This document shows, in pieces, positions 1-10,900 of a stretch of 64,000 nt of DNA. How positions within the stretch are numbered: position 1 is the stretch's first letter; each line of letters begins with the position of its first letter. This DNA comes from Aphelenchoides besseyi (taxonomy: Eukaryota > Nematoda > Chromadorea > Rhabditida > Aphelenchoididae). Where the stretch lies: contig JAMPIQ010000001.1 in the NCBI GenBank assembly GCA_024699855.1, positions 11,904,001 through 11,968,000 on the forward strand, given 5' to 3'. The notes under the pieces were generated by a model, which did not search any database, was not told the origin of the DNA, and saw nothing but the letters and a program-made list of their open reading frames with translations. Position numbers and translations under genes: made by a program.

Positions 1-135
1 ACGTGACTGCAAAGTGACAACCGAAAAAAAGTTCCAAGTAAAATTGCTAGTGGTTGCCGGTGAAAAAGTTACTTTGATCGAAAGTACACTCGTTTGATCT
101 AGTGTTTTGAGGTATGTACGGTTAAGTTAGAACTC

Positions 136-141
136 TTTATT
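136..141 (-). terminator. Poly(A) signal of the acyl-CoA dehydrogenase gene
   Basis: AATAAA on the minus strand, about 65 nt after the stop codon at 206. Confidence 0.6.
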
Positions 142-205
142 TAAAGGCCTTTACTAATACATGTTGGATTAACAATTTAGAACAACCGATTAACAATTTC
201 TCTAT

Positions 206-1830
206 TTACGAGAACTTCTTTGACAATTGACGTTCGATGACTAAGCGTTGAATTTCGTTTGCACCCTAAACTCATTAGTTGAAAACAAACAGTGGTAAGC
301 TACTTACGCCCAAGATCTTGAAGCTCGTTGCATCTCGCAATAGTTTTTCGACGGGAAAATCAGAACTATAACCGTTTCCACCAAAGATCTAAAGTCAACG
401 GTGTTAGTAAGTAGACAAATTGATTTCAATTACCTGAACAGCATCTGCAGCCGCTTTGAATGCACTATCAGCCGAAAAGCATTTTGCAATCGAAGAGTAA
501 TAGGCAGCATCGCCAACATCGGCTTCGATTTTCTCTGCCGCTTGCTCAGCCAAAAGTCGAGATGCTTCCAAACGTTGAGCCATATCCGCAAGCTTGAAGT
601 TGACTCCTTCATGCTCGATAATCGCGTGTCCAAATGTTGTGCGTTCGGCTGCGTACTTGGCGGCTTCATCCAAACAACGACGTTGAACACCGCAGGCTAC
701 AGCAGCAATAACTGCACGAACACGAATGAATGCGCGCATAATCAACGGAAATCCATCGCCAACTTTACCAACAATGTTCTCTTTTGGGACTTTGACGTGA
801 TCCAAGATCAACGAACGAGTGTCCAACGTCTTCAATCCCATGGTCCGTTCGCATTCACCAACGCTAACGCCTCGAGCATCACGATCGACAATAAAACCCG
901 TGTAGCGATCGCCGGTTTTGGCGTCTGGATCAGTGGCAGCCAAAACGAAAGCCCATTTGGCAACTCCACAGTTCGTAACCTAAATAACGATTTCAATAGT
1001 AAGTTAAATATCGATTTAATTAAGTTATTTACAATAAATCACTCACGACTTCATTTTTTAAACAAGTTTTGACTCAACTAACCCACGACTTTTCACCGTC
1101 CAAAACATAGTTCCCACTTCCATCGTCTTTAGCCGACAATTTTGCTCGTGCTAAGTCCGATCCCGCTTCCGATTCACTCGCCGCTAATGCCTAAAATCTT
1201 CACAACGAATAGAAACATAAATTCAAGCAACTGACCGCAAGATGTGATTTAGAGCAAAGACTCGAAACGTATTTCTCTTTGAGCGTCTTGGATCCGGCAT
1301 AAAGAATCGGCATTTGAGCGGCATCACTGAGCATCAACGTGATGGCAACCCCTGGAAATGAGTATAAACTCAAGCAGTCGAATGTGCCAAACCCGAGTCT
1401 CCATAAGCCAACTCCTCGAAGATGCTCAACTTGGCACGTAAACTCAACCCTTGACCACCTGAACAGCAATGAAAATAAAGGATTCAGAACAAACCGAATT
1501 CTTTCGGGGTATCCGTGTTGGCCAAACCGAGTTCGTGAATCTTCTTGATAATTGGCATCGGGAACTGGAATCAAAATGCCGAGTATTTCGACTAAAACAC
1601 AAAAACTGACTTTGACTTCCTGGTCGAATTTGGTGATGGTACCGCTTCCGATCATTTCGTCTAAACGTTCACTTTCGACGTCAGTATTTTTCCGAGCTCC
1701 TACCTCGAACAAAACGACTCACAGTCGATCTCATTTCCTCCGTTAGCTCCTGAGGTTTTTGCGAGGAACATCGAACCGACGTTAAGAGAATTCGTGGATT
1801 AACGCGGAAAAGCGACATCTTGGCGGCCAT
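206..1830 (-). CDS. Acyl-CoA dehydrogenase, medium-chain (MCAD) type, mitochondrial
   Basis: Flavoprotein of the acyl-CoA dehydrogenase family, which in mitochondria performs the first oxidation of fatty-acid beta-oxidation. I splice about eight exons separated by introns of 36-52 nt. The start at 1830 gives a basic, Ser/Arg-containing leader (MAAKMSLFRVNPRILLTSVR) that looks like a mitochondrial presequence. Family landmarks in order: EFGGQGLS, EELAYGDSG, AQMPILYAG, SESEAGSDLA, TNCGVAKW, DHVKVPKENIVG, AAERTTFG, FGGNGYSSDFPVEKLLRDA and NEIQRLVIERQ, followed by the stop at 206. An AATAAA signal lies about 65 nt downstream. The residue that is the catalytic glutamate of MCAD (YEGT motif) is glycine here (LGGA), and no glutamate occupies the alternative site used by IVD/LCAD, so activity is uncertain. 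Order and spacing fit MCAD best; other ACAD subfamilies are possible. Confidence 0.88.
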
Positions 1831-2051
1831 TTTCGAATCAACTGAGCAATTTGGTTCTGAAATTGAAACAATTCGAAGGTTGTTATTCGTGAATTGAACG
1901 CCGAAAAAATATTTTGCAAAACAAAACTGCCGCACCACCGCGAACGGAGAGCGAAATGTAAACAACACGAAAACAAACGTGTTCTTTGGTTTTTAAGTTT
2001 TCTTTCTGATTTCCTTGGCTGGCCATCCACCTTCTTGCTTTCTTTTCACCA

Positions 2052-2890
2052 TCATGGTTGTTGTTCAGCTTGTTGGCCACCGACGCAGTTGGTATGATCG
2101 GTGCACTTGGGCGGCTCGTTCTTCGAACTGCTCGTTCGGACGATCAACGATGAGTGGAAGACGTCATGAATCCGAGAACGGCCTTCCGATAACTGAAACT
2201 TTTGACCGTTAAATCCGCTCGATGTCGTCAAAGTCAGAGAGCAAACAGATTAGTTGGATAAGCCAACGAGTGAAACATTCCAAGTAGTTCTCTGCCATTT
2301 GTTGTAATCTTTGTAGGTCTGTTGGATGACATCGAAAACAAAGTCGATTGTTCCGATGCTTCGAGTTTCTTGGAATCCTCGACCCTCTAAATTTGAACAT
2401 TGGCCCACGAGTCGACTTCTAAAATCAAACTGGCGGTCTTAATTTCGTCGTATTTTGACAGTACAGTACTTCAATTTTAAGATTATCTTGGGGATGAATC
2501 TCTGCGGCTTCCGCTTCGAGTTTATTAGCATCAGCGGTCGCCACTCCGAACAAAAGTCTGCGGTTTTTACTGAGCAGAAGTGAACGTGCACTCGACATGC
2601 AATCATCGACTCACTTGTGTCGATATTTACGGTAAAACTGGCGATGTACTTTTGTTTCTGTTGAACCAATTTGCGAAGAAGTTCTCACGTATTTTATGAA
2701 TGCGCTGGGAAATTGGAACTTCCGCATCCGAAGGCCAACATTCTTTAATTTGTCTGCCAATAGAAATGTACCTATTATGTTCGCTGATCACAGAGATGTC
2801 AACGGCAAGTAATTCACCAAAAATTGAATGCGGAAGTTGAATTCGAGTTCTTAAAATTCCGAACTTAATGAGGTTCGTAAACGAGTTTGT
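2052..2890 (-). CDS. Unrecognised multi-exon gene
   Basis: Not recognised. Three to four open stretches on the minus strand join through plausible short introns. A first exon around 2700-2870 contains LLAVDISVISEHNRYISIG and RIHKIRENFFANWFNR. It joins near 2640/2575 to an exon containing LLFGVATADANKLEAEAAEI. A third exon contains SIGTIDFVFDVIQQTYKDYN, and a last exon may end at 2052. The pieces IRENFFANW, LLFGVATAD and EAEAAEI faintly recall glycosyltransferase family 31, but the DxD motif expected there was not found in frame, so I do not assign a function. Neither the start codon nor the exact 5' end is fixed. It lies between the nuclear receptor and the acyl-CoA dehydrogenase, all on the same strand. 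It could be a decayed gene. Confidence 0.4.
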
Positions 2891-2913
2891 GTATGACGCA
2901 TTCGATGATTCGA

Positions 2914-2919
2914 TTTATT
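2914..2919 (-). terminator. Poly(A) signal of the nuclear receptor gene
   Basis: AATAAA on the minus strand, about 260 nt after the receptor stop at 3180 and just before the next minus-strand open stretch. Confidence 0.5.
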
Positions 2920-3179
2920 AAACAACCTCACGATTAACGGACAAAACTCCAAGCGTTTAAAGTAGAGATGGATACTGTACAATAAGGAATAATTAAATGA
3001 TAATGACAAGTTAATTCTTGGATTATGACAAACACCGGCAACTAAGAAACATGGGAATAAGAAGAGGGGAAGCGAATGAACGGAGATGGTAGTTTGGAAC
3101 AGAAGATAAACAGTTGATTTTTTTACTGAAGAAGTTACGACATGAACACTTTAACCGGAAATTGAGAGTTCGAAAACAT

Positions 3180-4995
3180 CTAAAACCGAGCGATTAGACG
3201 GATAATTGTGGTTTGGAAACTAACCGGCAACGTTGAAAAGTTGAGTGGATTCTCCAATGGCGGTGATGAGGTTGTTGATGTCGGAAAACCGGAGGATTGT
3301 TGTGCTTGACGGTGGGGATCAGAAGCGAAAAGCTGGGCAGCCAAAAAATTTGCAGCCTCACGATTCAAAAGATCCGAACTGTTGGTCATTTGGCTGTCTT
3401 TGGTTGATACAATAGCCTTCAACAGTTGTTCGGTTGTGCTCGAATGAGTGGAAACAACGGGCGGTTGGACGATTGGAGTTGAGTCGGTAAGTCCGAAGAG
3501 TGGACATAACGTTTGATTCTCGGTTAGTGATTGGCCCGTTGTCACAAGTGCAGGTATGAGCATCAACAAGCTACTCAATCGGACACTGGCATCAACCACA
3601 TTATACGTGGAGCTAAGAAATCCAAAAAGAGCACGCAAGACCGAGTCACGTGATTCACGAATGCGATCACGCGACATAACCGATAATCCACTTAACTCGG
3701 GATTAAGCAACAGCAATGCTTTCAAAGTTGCAAATTCGCATTCCGAACGTTGTTCACGACGCAATGGAACAAGCAATTCGTCGATTAATCGTTGCAACAA
3801 AGTGTTGACAACAGGATCGGCGTAGAATGCGGAAAGCGGCAATTTTGTCACGGAGTCGGGCATCGTCAAAGTTCCAGCGTTGTTAACAGACTTCTGAAGA
3901 ACGTGCAAAAGCGTGAAGGCCGGTGTACAACTCTTCAGCAAATGAACCTGAAAATAAGTTGTCCTTAATTAATTGGATTGCAACTAATTACCTTATCGTT
4001 GAAAGGTAAATCGAAGAGTGGATGCAAACTATTCGACCAAGTGATTAAAATTTGAATAACATGTTGACGTGAACTCAACGGTTTCGAATTGAAGTCATGA
4101 TTTGCTTCGTAAGTTCGTTCGATTTCCAGAAGCGCTTCGATCAATTGACGGTTTGCGTTTGCACCATTCGATTGTGCATTCAAATTGGCGGTCAGTTGCT
4201 GTGCTCCGAATGTGCTGGTCGATGGAGTCGAAGCAGCGTCGTCGCTTTCGCTGTTTCGTTCTTCCGGTGATCCCGCTGCCGATCCTTCGTATGTTGCTAG
4301 AGGGCTGTTGCCACCAAGATGCGGAGGTAAAGTGCGTTTTCGATTACGTTTTGTCGACCCGATACGATCACGTTCATTCTGAATGGCTTCCGGACGCATA
4401 CCATCACTTAGACACTTTTTGAAACGACATGCCCTATTCAACGGTTAATTAATGGTCTAATCCACGCAATTACCTGCACGAATTCCGATGATCCTTATCG
4501 ATCTTGCAGTTACCCGAGAAGCGACATGTGTATTGAAGATTTTGCCAAACGCTGAAAATAGATTACTCAGTTGCTTCTATTGTGTGATCTTTGAACGTTG
4601 ATAATGTTTGGAAATTTGGTCGTTTCGCTTTTCGATAATTTGTGAGAGCGACCAAAATTCGTGACGTAAAATCAACGACTGTTCTTTTGTCGTTTGCTCA
4701 ATATGTCGATAAGAACACCGTAAGTTCATAAGTAAAAACAGTCGGGAATTCGAAGAGTCCCACACGCTACCGAACAAACTTTTTGAACAAACAAATTTCG
4801 TAACATGTTTGCTATCGCCAATGGCTACTTACCTTCTGCGGAAGAATCCTTTGCCTAAAAAAGAAAGAATAAGTAAATACGGTCATCAATCGAGTACGTA
4901 CATCCGTTACACGAACGAGTTCCATAGTGGTTGCCGATGGCCTTGTCGTTGCAAACCACGCAAAGATCAGCAAACGAGTTCATTGGAGCTGACAT
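3180..4995 (-). CDS. Nuclear hormone receptor, HNF4/nematode SupNR type
   Basis: DNA-binding transcription factor. The N-terminus (MSAPMNSFADLCVVCNDKA) starts the zinc-finger domain almost immediately. The first finger ends in CNGCKGFFRR, split by an intron between CNGC and KGFFRR; the P-box CNGCK is the form typical of nematode supplementary receptors, whereas HNF4 has CDGCK. The second finger reads CRFSGNCKIDKDHRNSC followed by RACRFKKCLSDGM. The extension MRPEAIQNERDRIGSTKR is very like HNF4. A Ser/Pro/Asn-rich hinge of about 80 residues follows, then a helical, poorly conserved ligand-binding domain (DELLVPLRREQRSECEFATLKA fits its helix 3-5 region) and a disordered C-terminal tail. An acceptor TTTTCAG lies about 20 nt before the ATG. 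About 8 kb of gene-free DNA lies upstream. Confidence 0.9.
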
Positions 4996-7900
4996 TATGA
5001 GAGAGAATAACTATCTGAAAAGTGCATTCAATTAGAAGTTTCTGTCCTCGAACACGCAAAAAACATATGTAGCGAATAATCTGCAAGGGTTAGATAATTA
5101 AAGATAATGAGAACACAAATGTTACAGTGGACCCAAAGCCCGAATGTAGAGACTCAAATGGCTAACAGTCTTTGGAAATTTAGTCGACCAAAGACCTTCT
5201 TTTTGGCCAACCCGAAACTATGGAATGTGGCCGCCGGTTCGAAGACCAACGCGGAAGTGACAATGTGTGCTCATGAAACATGAACATCGTTAGAATCTGA
5301 TACAAAGCGCCTTTAACGACCCTAATTTGATTAGCAAAGCATGTACGTTTCCATCATCAGCCAAATACCGTAGTTATCCTAATAAACAATATATCTTCAG
5401 ATTTGGTTAATCCATTACGGATAGACGGAATTATTTTGCGATTAAAGCGACCGGATTTTGATATTTGACAATGCAAATCAGTAAATAGATTAATTGAAAT
5501 CAAATTGTCAGTATTACGTTCATGCCAATTCGAGGTCCAAAGACAATGTGACTTGAGAACAACTAGCGAAACATAGACTCTCAAGACGTAAATCTTTAGC
5601 CCAGCTTTCGAAAAGAGTTAAAAGCAAACCAGGAAGAGTTCGCCCATTGCCATCCCACCGAACATCAAACCGAGTAAATGAAAGAGAAAAACGGTACATT
5701 CCCGCCTTCTTCCAAAACAATTCAAGGGGCGGTCCGCGTATTGATGTTCACCGTAGCCGACATACAATCAATCTTTCGAGAAGAGGGAGGAGTCAAAACA
5801 GCGGATTGTTCAAAAGTTCAATTTCGCCCTCTCGATTATCAGTTTTCGAAGAGAAAAACAATCGAAAAGATAATTTGACCGGAAACCACGAGCTCACTGA
5901 CATCAAGAACAACTCGATTATGTCGTGCATCTGTTACCAAAAAACATTTACAGCCCAATTCCAAAGGCCAAAACTTTACGTTTCGGTCTCTGGTCTCAAC
6001 AGTCCATAGGAAAAGTAGCGGCCGTGTCTTCTTTAGTTTCGTCTTTTCATGGAATTCAGAACCCGGAAACAAAACACGCCCCAAAAAGCAGAACCTTTTA
6101 CGAGCACGTTCTTTCGTTCATGTTTCTAATTTCAAAGAGAAAATTAAAAGTGAAAGCGATTATACGAATTTCGAAGCGGATAGGATCGGAAATAACTCGA
6201 GACTTCAATTTCGAAATCTTCCGGGTATACGATCACTGGACAGTTGGAAAGCAGATAACAAGGGAAAACGGTAGTTCAATAAGTGGTCTTTGACTGCGAA
6301 GAAACACGAAACAACTTCCGGGCGTCTCGGATTCTCTTCGGGTTTGCCGTCCCCTAAACGACAACAACAACGACCGAAATTTATTTTTTACTCGTGAACA
6401 GGAAAAGGAACTAAAAGAGAAGTTTGGAACGTCGACTAAACGTTCAAAGTTTTCGGATTGAAATATCAAACAACAGAAGACGTGCATTGACCTCCGTAAA
6501 TCACGACTTGCGTTCCGTTCGACACCATTCAATGAATCCATTAGACGCAAATTTAAGACCGGTAATGAGTGCGTGAGAGCGAACAATCGACAATCCAATG
6601 GATTTACGTCATTCATGTTTATAAACGTTGGTCCTTAGATTGTTCGACATGCGGAACTTAATCATATTGCCGAACGAAACTCCAAAATTGGATTCTTGAC
6701 TGTTCGTGGAAATGCACTAACTAAAACAAAAAGACCGCAAATGGTCGTCAATTGAATGGGGTCTACTGACAACTTCCTGGTCACATAAAAGTCAGAGGTC
6801 ATCACCGTTTTTCGTCGTTCCGAAACAAATGTTGTGTTCGAGAAGTGACGTTTCTTCAAGTCAAAGAGGGCGGAAACAAGTGGCAAAAAGTGATTGAAAA
6901 TCAGCAGTCAACCATCGGAGCATTCAATTTTTTCGGCTATTTAAGTTCGTCATTTGAGAATCTGTTTTGCAATCAAATGTGTTGTTTTAACGTTTACAGT
7001 AACCCGAATAAAAGTGCAAACGAATCGATTGCGTCGGTGATCCTTAGCCTTTTGTTTTTGTTGTTGAACCGATCTCGTCAAGCCGCTACTATTTTTAGTT
7101 CTTCTTCCGCCTTCGGCTATTCGGTGGGCCTATAGGGAGACTTGGAGTCCAAACATTTCGAAGTAGTTCGCTTTCGGGTTTTCCCTTAGGAACGTTCGAA
7201 TTGTTGTTTCGACGGTTTCAAAGTCCGAAAGCTCATCACCACAAACAACGTCCAATGTTTTCGAGTTCGAAAATTGAATGATGTGAACGGAAGAAGTCAG
7301 TTGCCGTCTAATTGACTCACAAGCTTTTTCAGCCCACGTTCTGCCGTGGATCAGAAGAAACAGGCGTGTCCAGTGAGCCAAAAATAAACTCAATTGGCGT
7401 TTAAAAGTGAACCTCAATTGGTCATTAGGAAGCATGCAATTTGCACGTTCCCCGATTAGATGCGTCGTCGACCTTGAATGCACGCGCAACTTCCAGGAAG
7501 ACCACGGCGCGTAATCAATGGCCTTCGAAACGTGATTATTCCACCAATTATGTTCGTTTGGCCAAACGCGGAAGTAAATTTTGTGGCGTTTTTTGGACTT
7601 TCAAATTGGCAACGTCAAAGTGTTTTGACTACTGTATCCAAGAGCCTTTAACTCATGTTCAAGAATTCCCAGCTGCTCGAGCCATGAAAGTAAATTAATT
7701 CGGCTCGAACCCAATAGACCATTAAGAACGATAATGAGATGCAAACAGTCGTTGGAAATTAAGAAAAATAACCGCTTATCGTAAAAACTCTGCGCATACT
7801 TTGGAATCGATGTTCAACAACTAAAATTTGAAGGCACACAAAAAACATAACAAGCGAACGTTGAACCTTGAATTCCCAATTAAAAGTACATAGTTGAGAA

Positions 7901-10900
7901 GATGTAGTTTGGAAAGTAATTGAAGACCAGACACCTTTAAGGTGACATGAGAACTTCCGGGTGTATTTGATAGGAATTCGTGTTAGAAGATCGAATACGT
8001 TCAAAAAAACTGATCAGTTGAGTAAGACCGCGACCTTCAAATGACGTTCTGTCTATTTGTATCGTAGCTTATCGTCAGCCCGAATGATTGTAAGCGCTCT
8101 TGGACCGCAATTGCCAATGAACGTATCAAAAGTGCACAGAGATTTGAAGGAAAACTTGTTGACATCACGATTAACACACGTATTTTAAAAAACAGAATTC
8201 GATAGCAAGAATGTTTGTACATTAACGGCCAATTAATAGCTAGACAAAGAACTTTTAGATAAGAGCATTGGAAGTTCGGGTGTTTTTATTGACTTCAAAT
8301 GAATCATCGTATCGTAATCAACGGTTGTCAACTGCGTGGTAAGATTAATGGAAATGACTATGCAATATACTTTTTAAGGTTCAATAAACCACAAAAACAA
8401 GAATCATCAACTCGACTATTGAACTACCGAAGTTCGCAGTTCACGCGATCCATCGACGAAAACTGATTTCTCAGGCGACCTGACAACTTTCGTCTTTCCA
8501 CCGACTCTTCACTCCCACTAACCCCGCCTTTCATCGCCGACCAGCAAGCACGCTTGAATTTGAACGATGATCTTTCGACTGTGACGTATGCTCTTTTGGT
8601 CTCGGAGTTGCGCTTTGAAAAATCACCAGCAAATCGAACTGCCGGTGCGTGATCAAAAATAAAGTGCGAGCGAGGTGACGACGTTCGTTCGCACGAGTTT
8701 TGATCTCGCGTACGGCGGATGTTGAATTGTTGGAACCCAAAAGATAAAAAAAATGGAGAAATCGATCAGAAATTTGAGAGCTCAATTCGACAGTCGAGAA
8801 AAACTGTTTTCTTACAAAGAAGGTTAAAACACAAATCAAAACACAAACACGTGTCTTCTTTCAAGAAGCTGGTTTGTCTTGGAAGTATCCAGTTAATTGG
8901 TATGATGAGGGATAATTGGTTACTAGAAACCACTTGACATTCTTCCATCGGTTGGACTTTTGATAAAATAGTATACGATTATCAACACCTTGGCGTCAAA
9001 AGATTTTGGATCAGCTTCAGAAAGACTAATCTAGAACATCATTCTCTTTCAATTAAAGGTACAAGTTTCTTCACCAGTGATCCACTCCGCCAGCTCCAAT
9101 CACCTCACCACTCGACTAAGCGGACACAACGACGACCTTCTCGATCGGCGCACTGACTTCGATTTTGAGTTGAAGAGCAAACGAAAACCTAAAAGTCAAC
9201 AGATTTAGCAGAAGCAGCAATTTTAAGCCCCAAATAACATTGAGCAAACATCGATGGTTGACGAATCCAATTTCGGCTCTTCATTGACATTTTAAACAAA
9301 ATGAGATAATTCTGCGTATAAATTCCATTTCGATCTTCATCGCATTTACCATTGTAATGCTGCTAATTGATCTGATGCTCAGATAAACGAACATCCTCGT
9401 TGTGTTTAATTAGATTTTTGTCGCCTCTTCTTTTTGACTCATTAGTGACGGTCGATTGTCGAAACTGAAGTGTCGTTCTTGATTCGTGTTCTCATTAAAT
9501 TGGCAGCACTAGTCTCCATGTTTCAACGTCATTCCTTTTGCTCAACTTTGGCACAACAACTCATCCACCAACTCCACTTTCACAATTTTAATTGACAATC
9601 TCTACGGTCGATTGTTTTCGCTTGTGCACTCGCTTCACGTTCTTCGTGCACGAGAATCGCGGTCAATTTGAATTGCAATATTAAAGACGTAGAAGGGAAG
9701 TAGACTTTGTGTTTTCATTTCGTCCAGCAATTGGCCTCGATTTGCGTTGACATTTGTTGATGTCAAGACGAGCCCAAGAAGTCTATGCACGACCTTATGA
9801 ATAAAAGATTACTTACACGCGTTGGTGGTCAAAAATCTCAAATTTTCTTTTTTGTCAACAGGTGAATCACTCGGTTGGCTATGCACTTAGACTGATGCCC
9901 TTTGTATCCTTCACACCCACGTTCTTCAGAGCGCGCAAGTCCACAAACCTGAAGATGTTTGCAAAAAGGAGGTTCGGTTGTTGTTGAGGTGCTTAATGGA
10001 ATAACGTTTTTTGATGACCCGGGTTCGGAACGCTTTGTTTATTGACCGTGAGTGACAAGTCTTAAAGATCGCGAGCAAAAGTACGAAACTTTCCGTCGAT
10101 CAAAAACCGTAAGATTTCGATGTTCACGTCTACACCTGTGAATTTGAAATCGCTTTTCGAAGGTTGACAATCAAACGAATTTGTTTTGCATGTTGACGAA
10201 TATAAGTCGCGTTCTTTTCGTCATTTCAGTTTCTTCTCTTGCAGCTTCTGGTTACCGTACTCCAGGCTCGCATTTCGTTTGTCGAAACGGTTGGAAGGAA
10301 AAAACAAAATTTGGCGGTTTGGGTTTCTTGCGTTTTCTTGAGATTTACATTTTCCCGACATGCGCGATTTGAATTTGTTTCGGACAGACAATGGAATTTT
10401 GAAGCGAAAAAGAAACGTTCGGAAAATAACAGGCACGATGTCACTCAACGTGCTGCGCATTTTGGTGTTGAAAGACGCAAACGTCTTCTTTTTCGTTCTT
10501 TTTTTGATTTTAAGGACAATTCTCAGCGGAGCAGCACAAAGTGAGAAGCGTGTAGTGTGTGAATTAGAGAGCTGGCAGCCTTCAAACCGAAAGATTCGTT
10601 TGGTCGAAGTCGTGAGTTGGCGACTGTCGAAATTAATTCCCATCTTCGCAGATGTTTCTTTGAGACCTTTGAGCCTCGACAACGATCATCAACTTCTTGA
10701 AGTCGGAGATTGAATTCACGACTGCCGGAAGAAATCAATTCGTTTGAAGGGTCGATTTCAAATGCATGGATTTCCAAGAAGTTTGAGGCTTCAGACAAGA
10801 GCTCGTGAAATTGTTTGTATTGAACTTCCCGTTGGAATTTTTGAGTTTGCGGGAAAGTCATGTTCGTGAATTTATTGTCTGCGTATACGAATTCTGTGGT

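Noticed and set aside
401..1072. Plus-strand open frame of over 200 codons
   Set aside because: It is the reverse strand of the acyl-CoA dehydrogenase exons, whose residues match the family in the minus direction.
1340..1372. 18-nt intron in the acyl-CoA dehydrogenase (gtttatactcatttccag)
   Set aside because: It leaves an in-frame TGA; a 41-nt intron from an earlier GT gives EELAYGDSGVAIT, which matches the family.
7130..7435. Minus-strand frame of 101 codons with protein-like composition
   Set aside because: No recognisable motif, no splice context or poly(A) signal that singles it out; kept only as a note in the 8-kb block.
7690..7720. tRNA B-box-like GGGTTCGAGCC on the minus strand
   Set aside because: Stem pairing around the loop fails and no A-box lies at the right distance.
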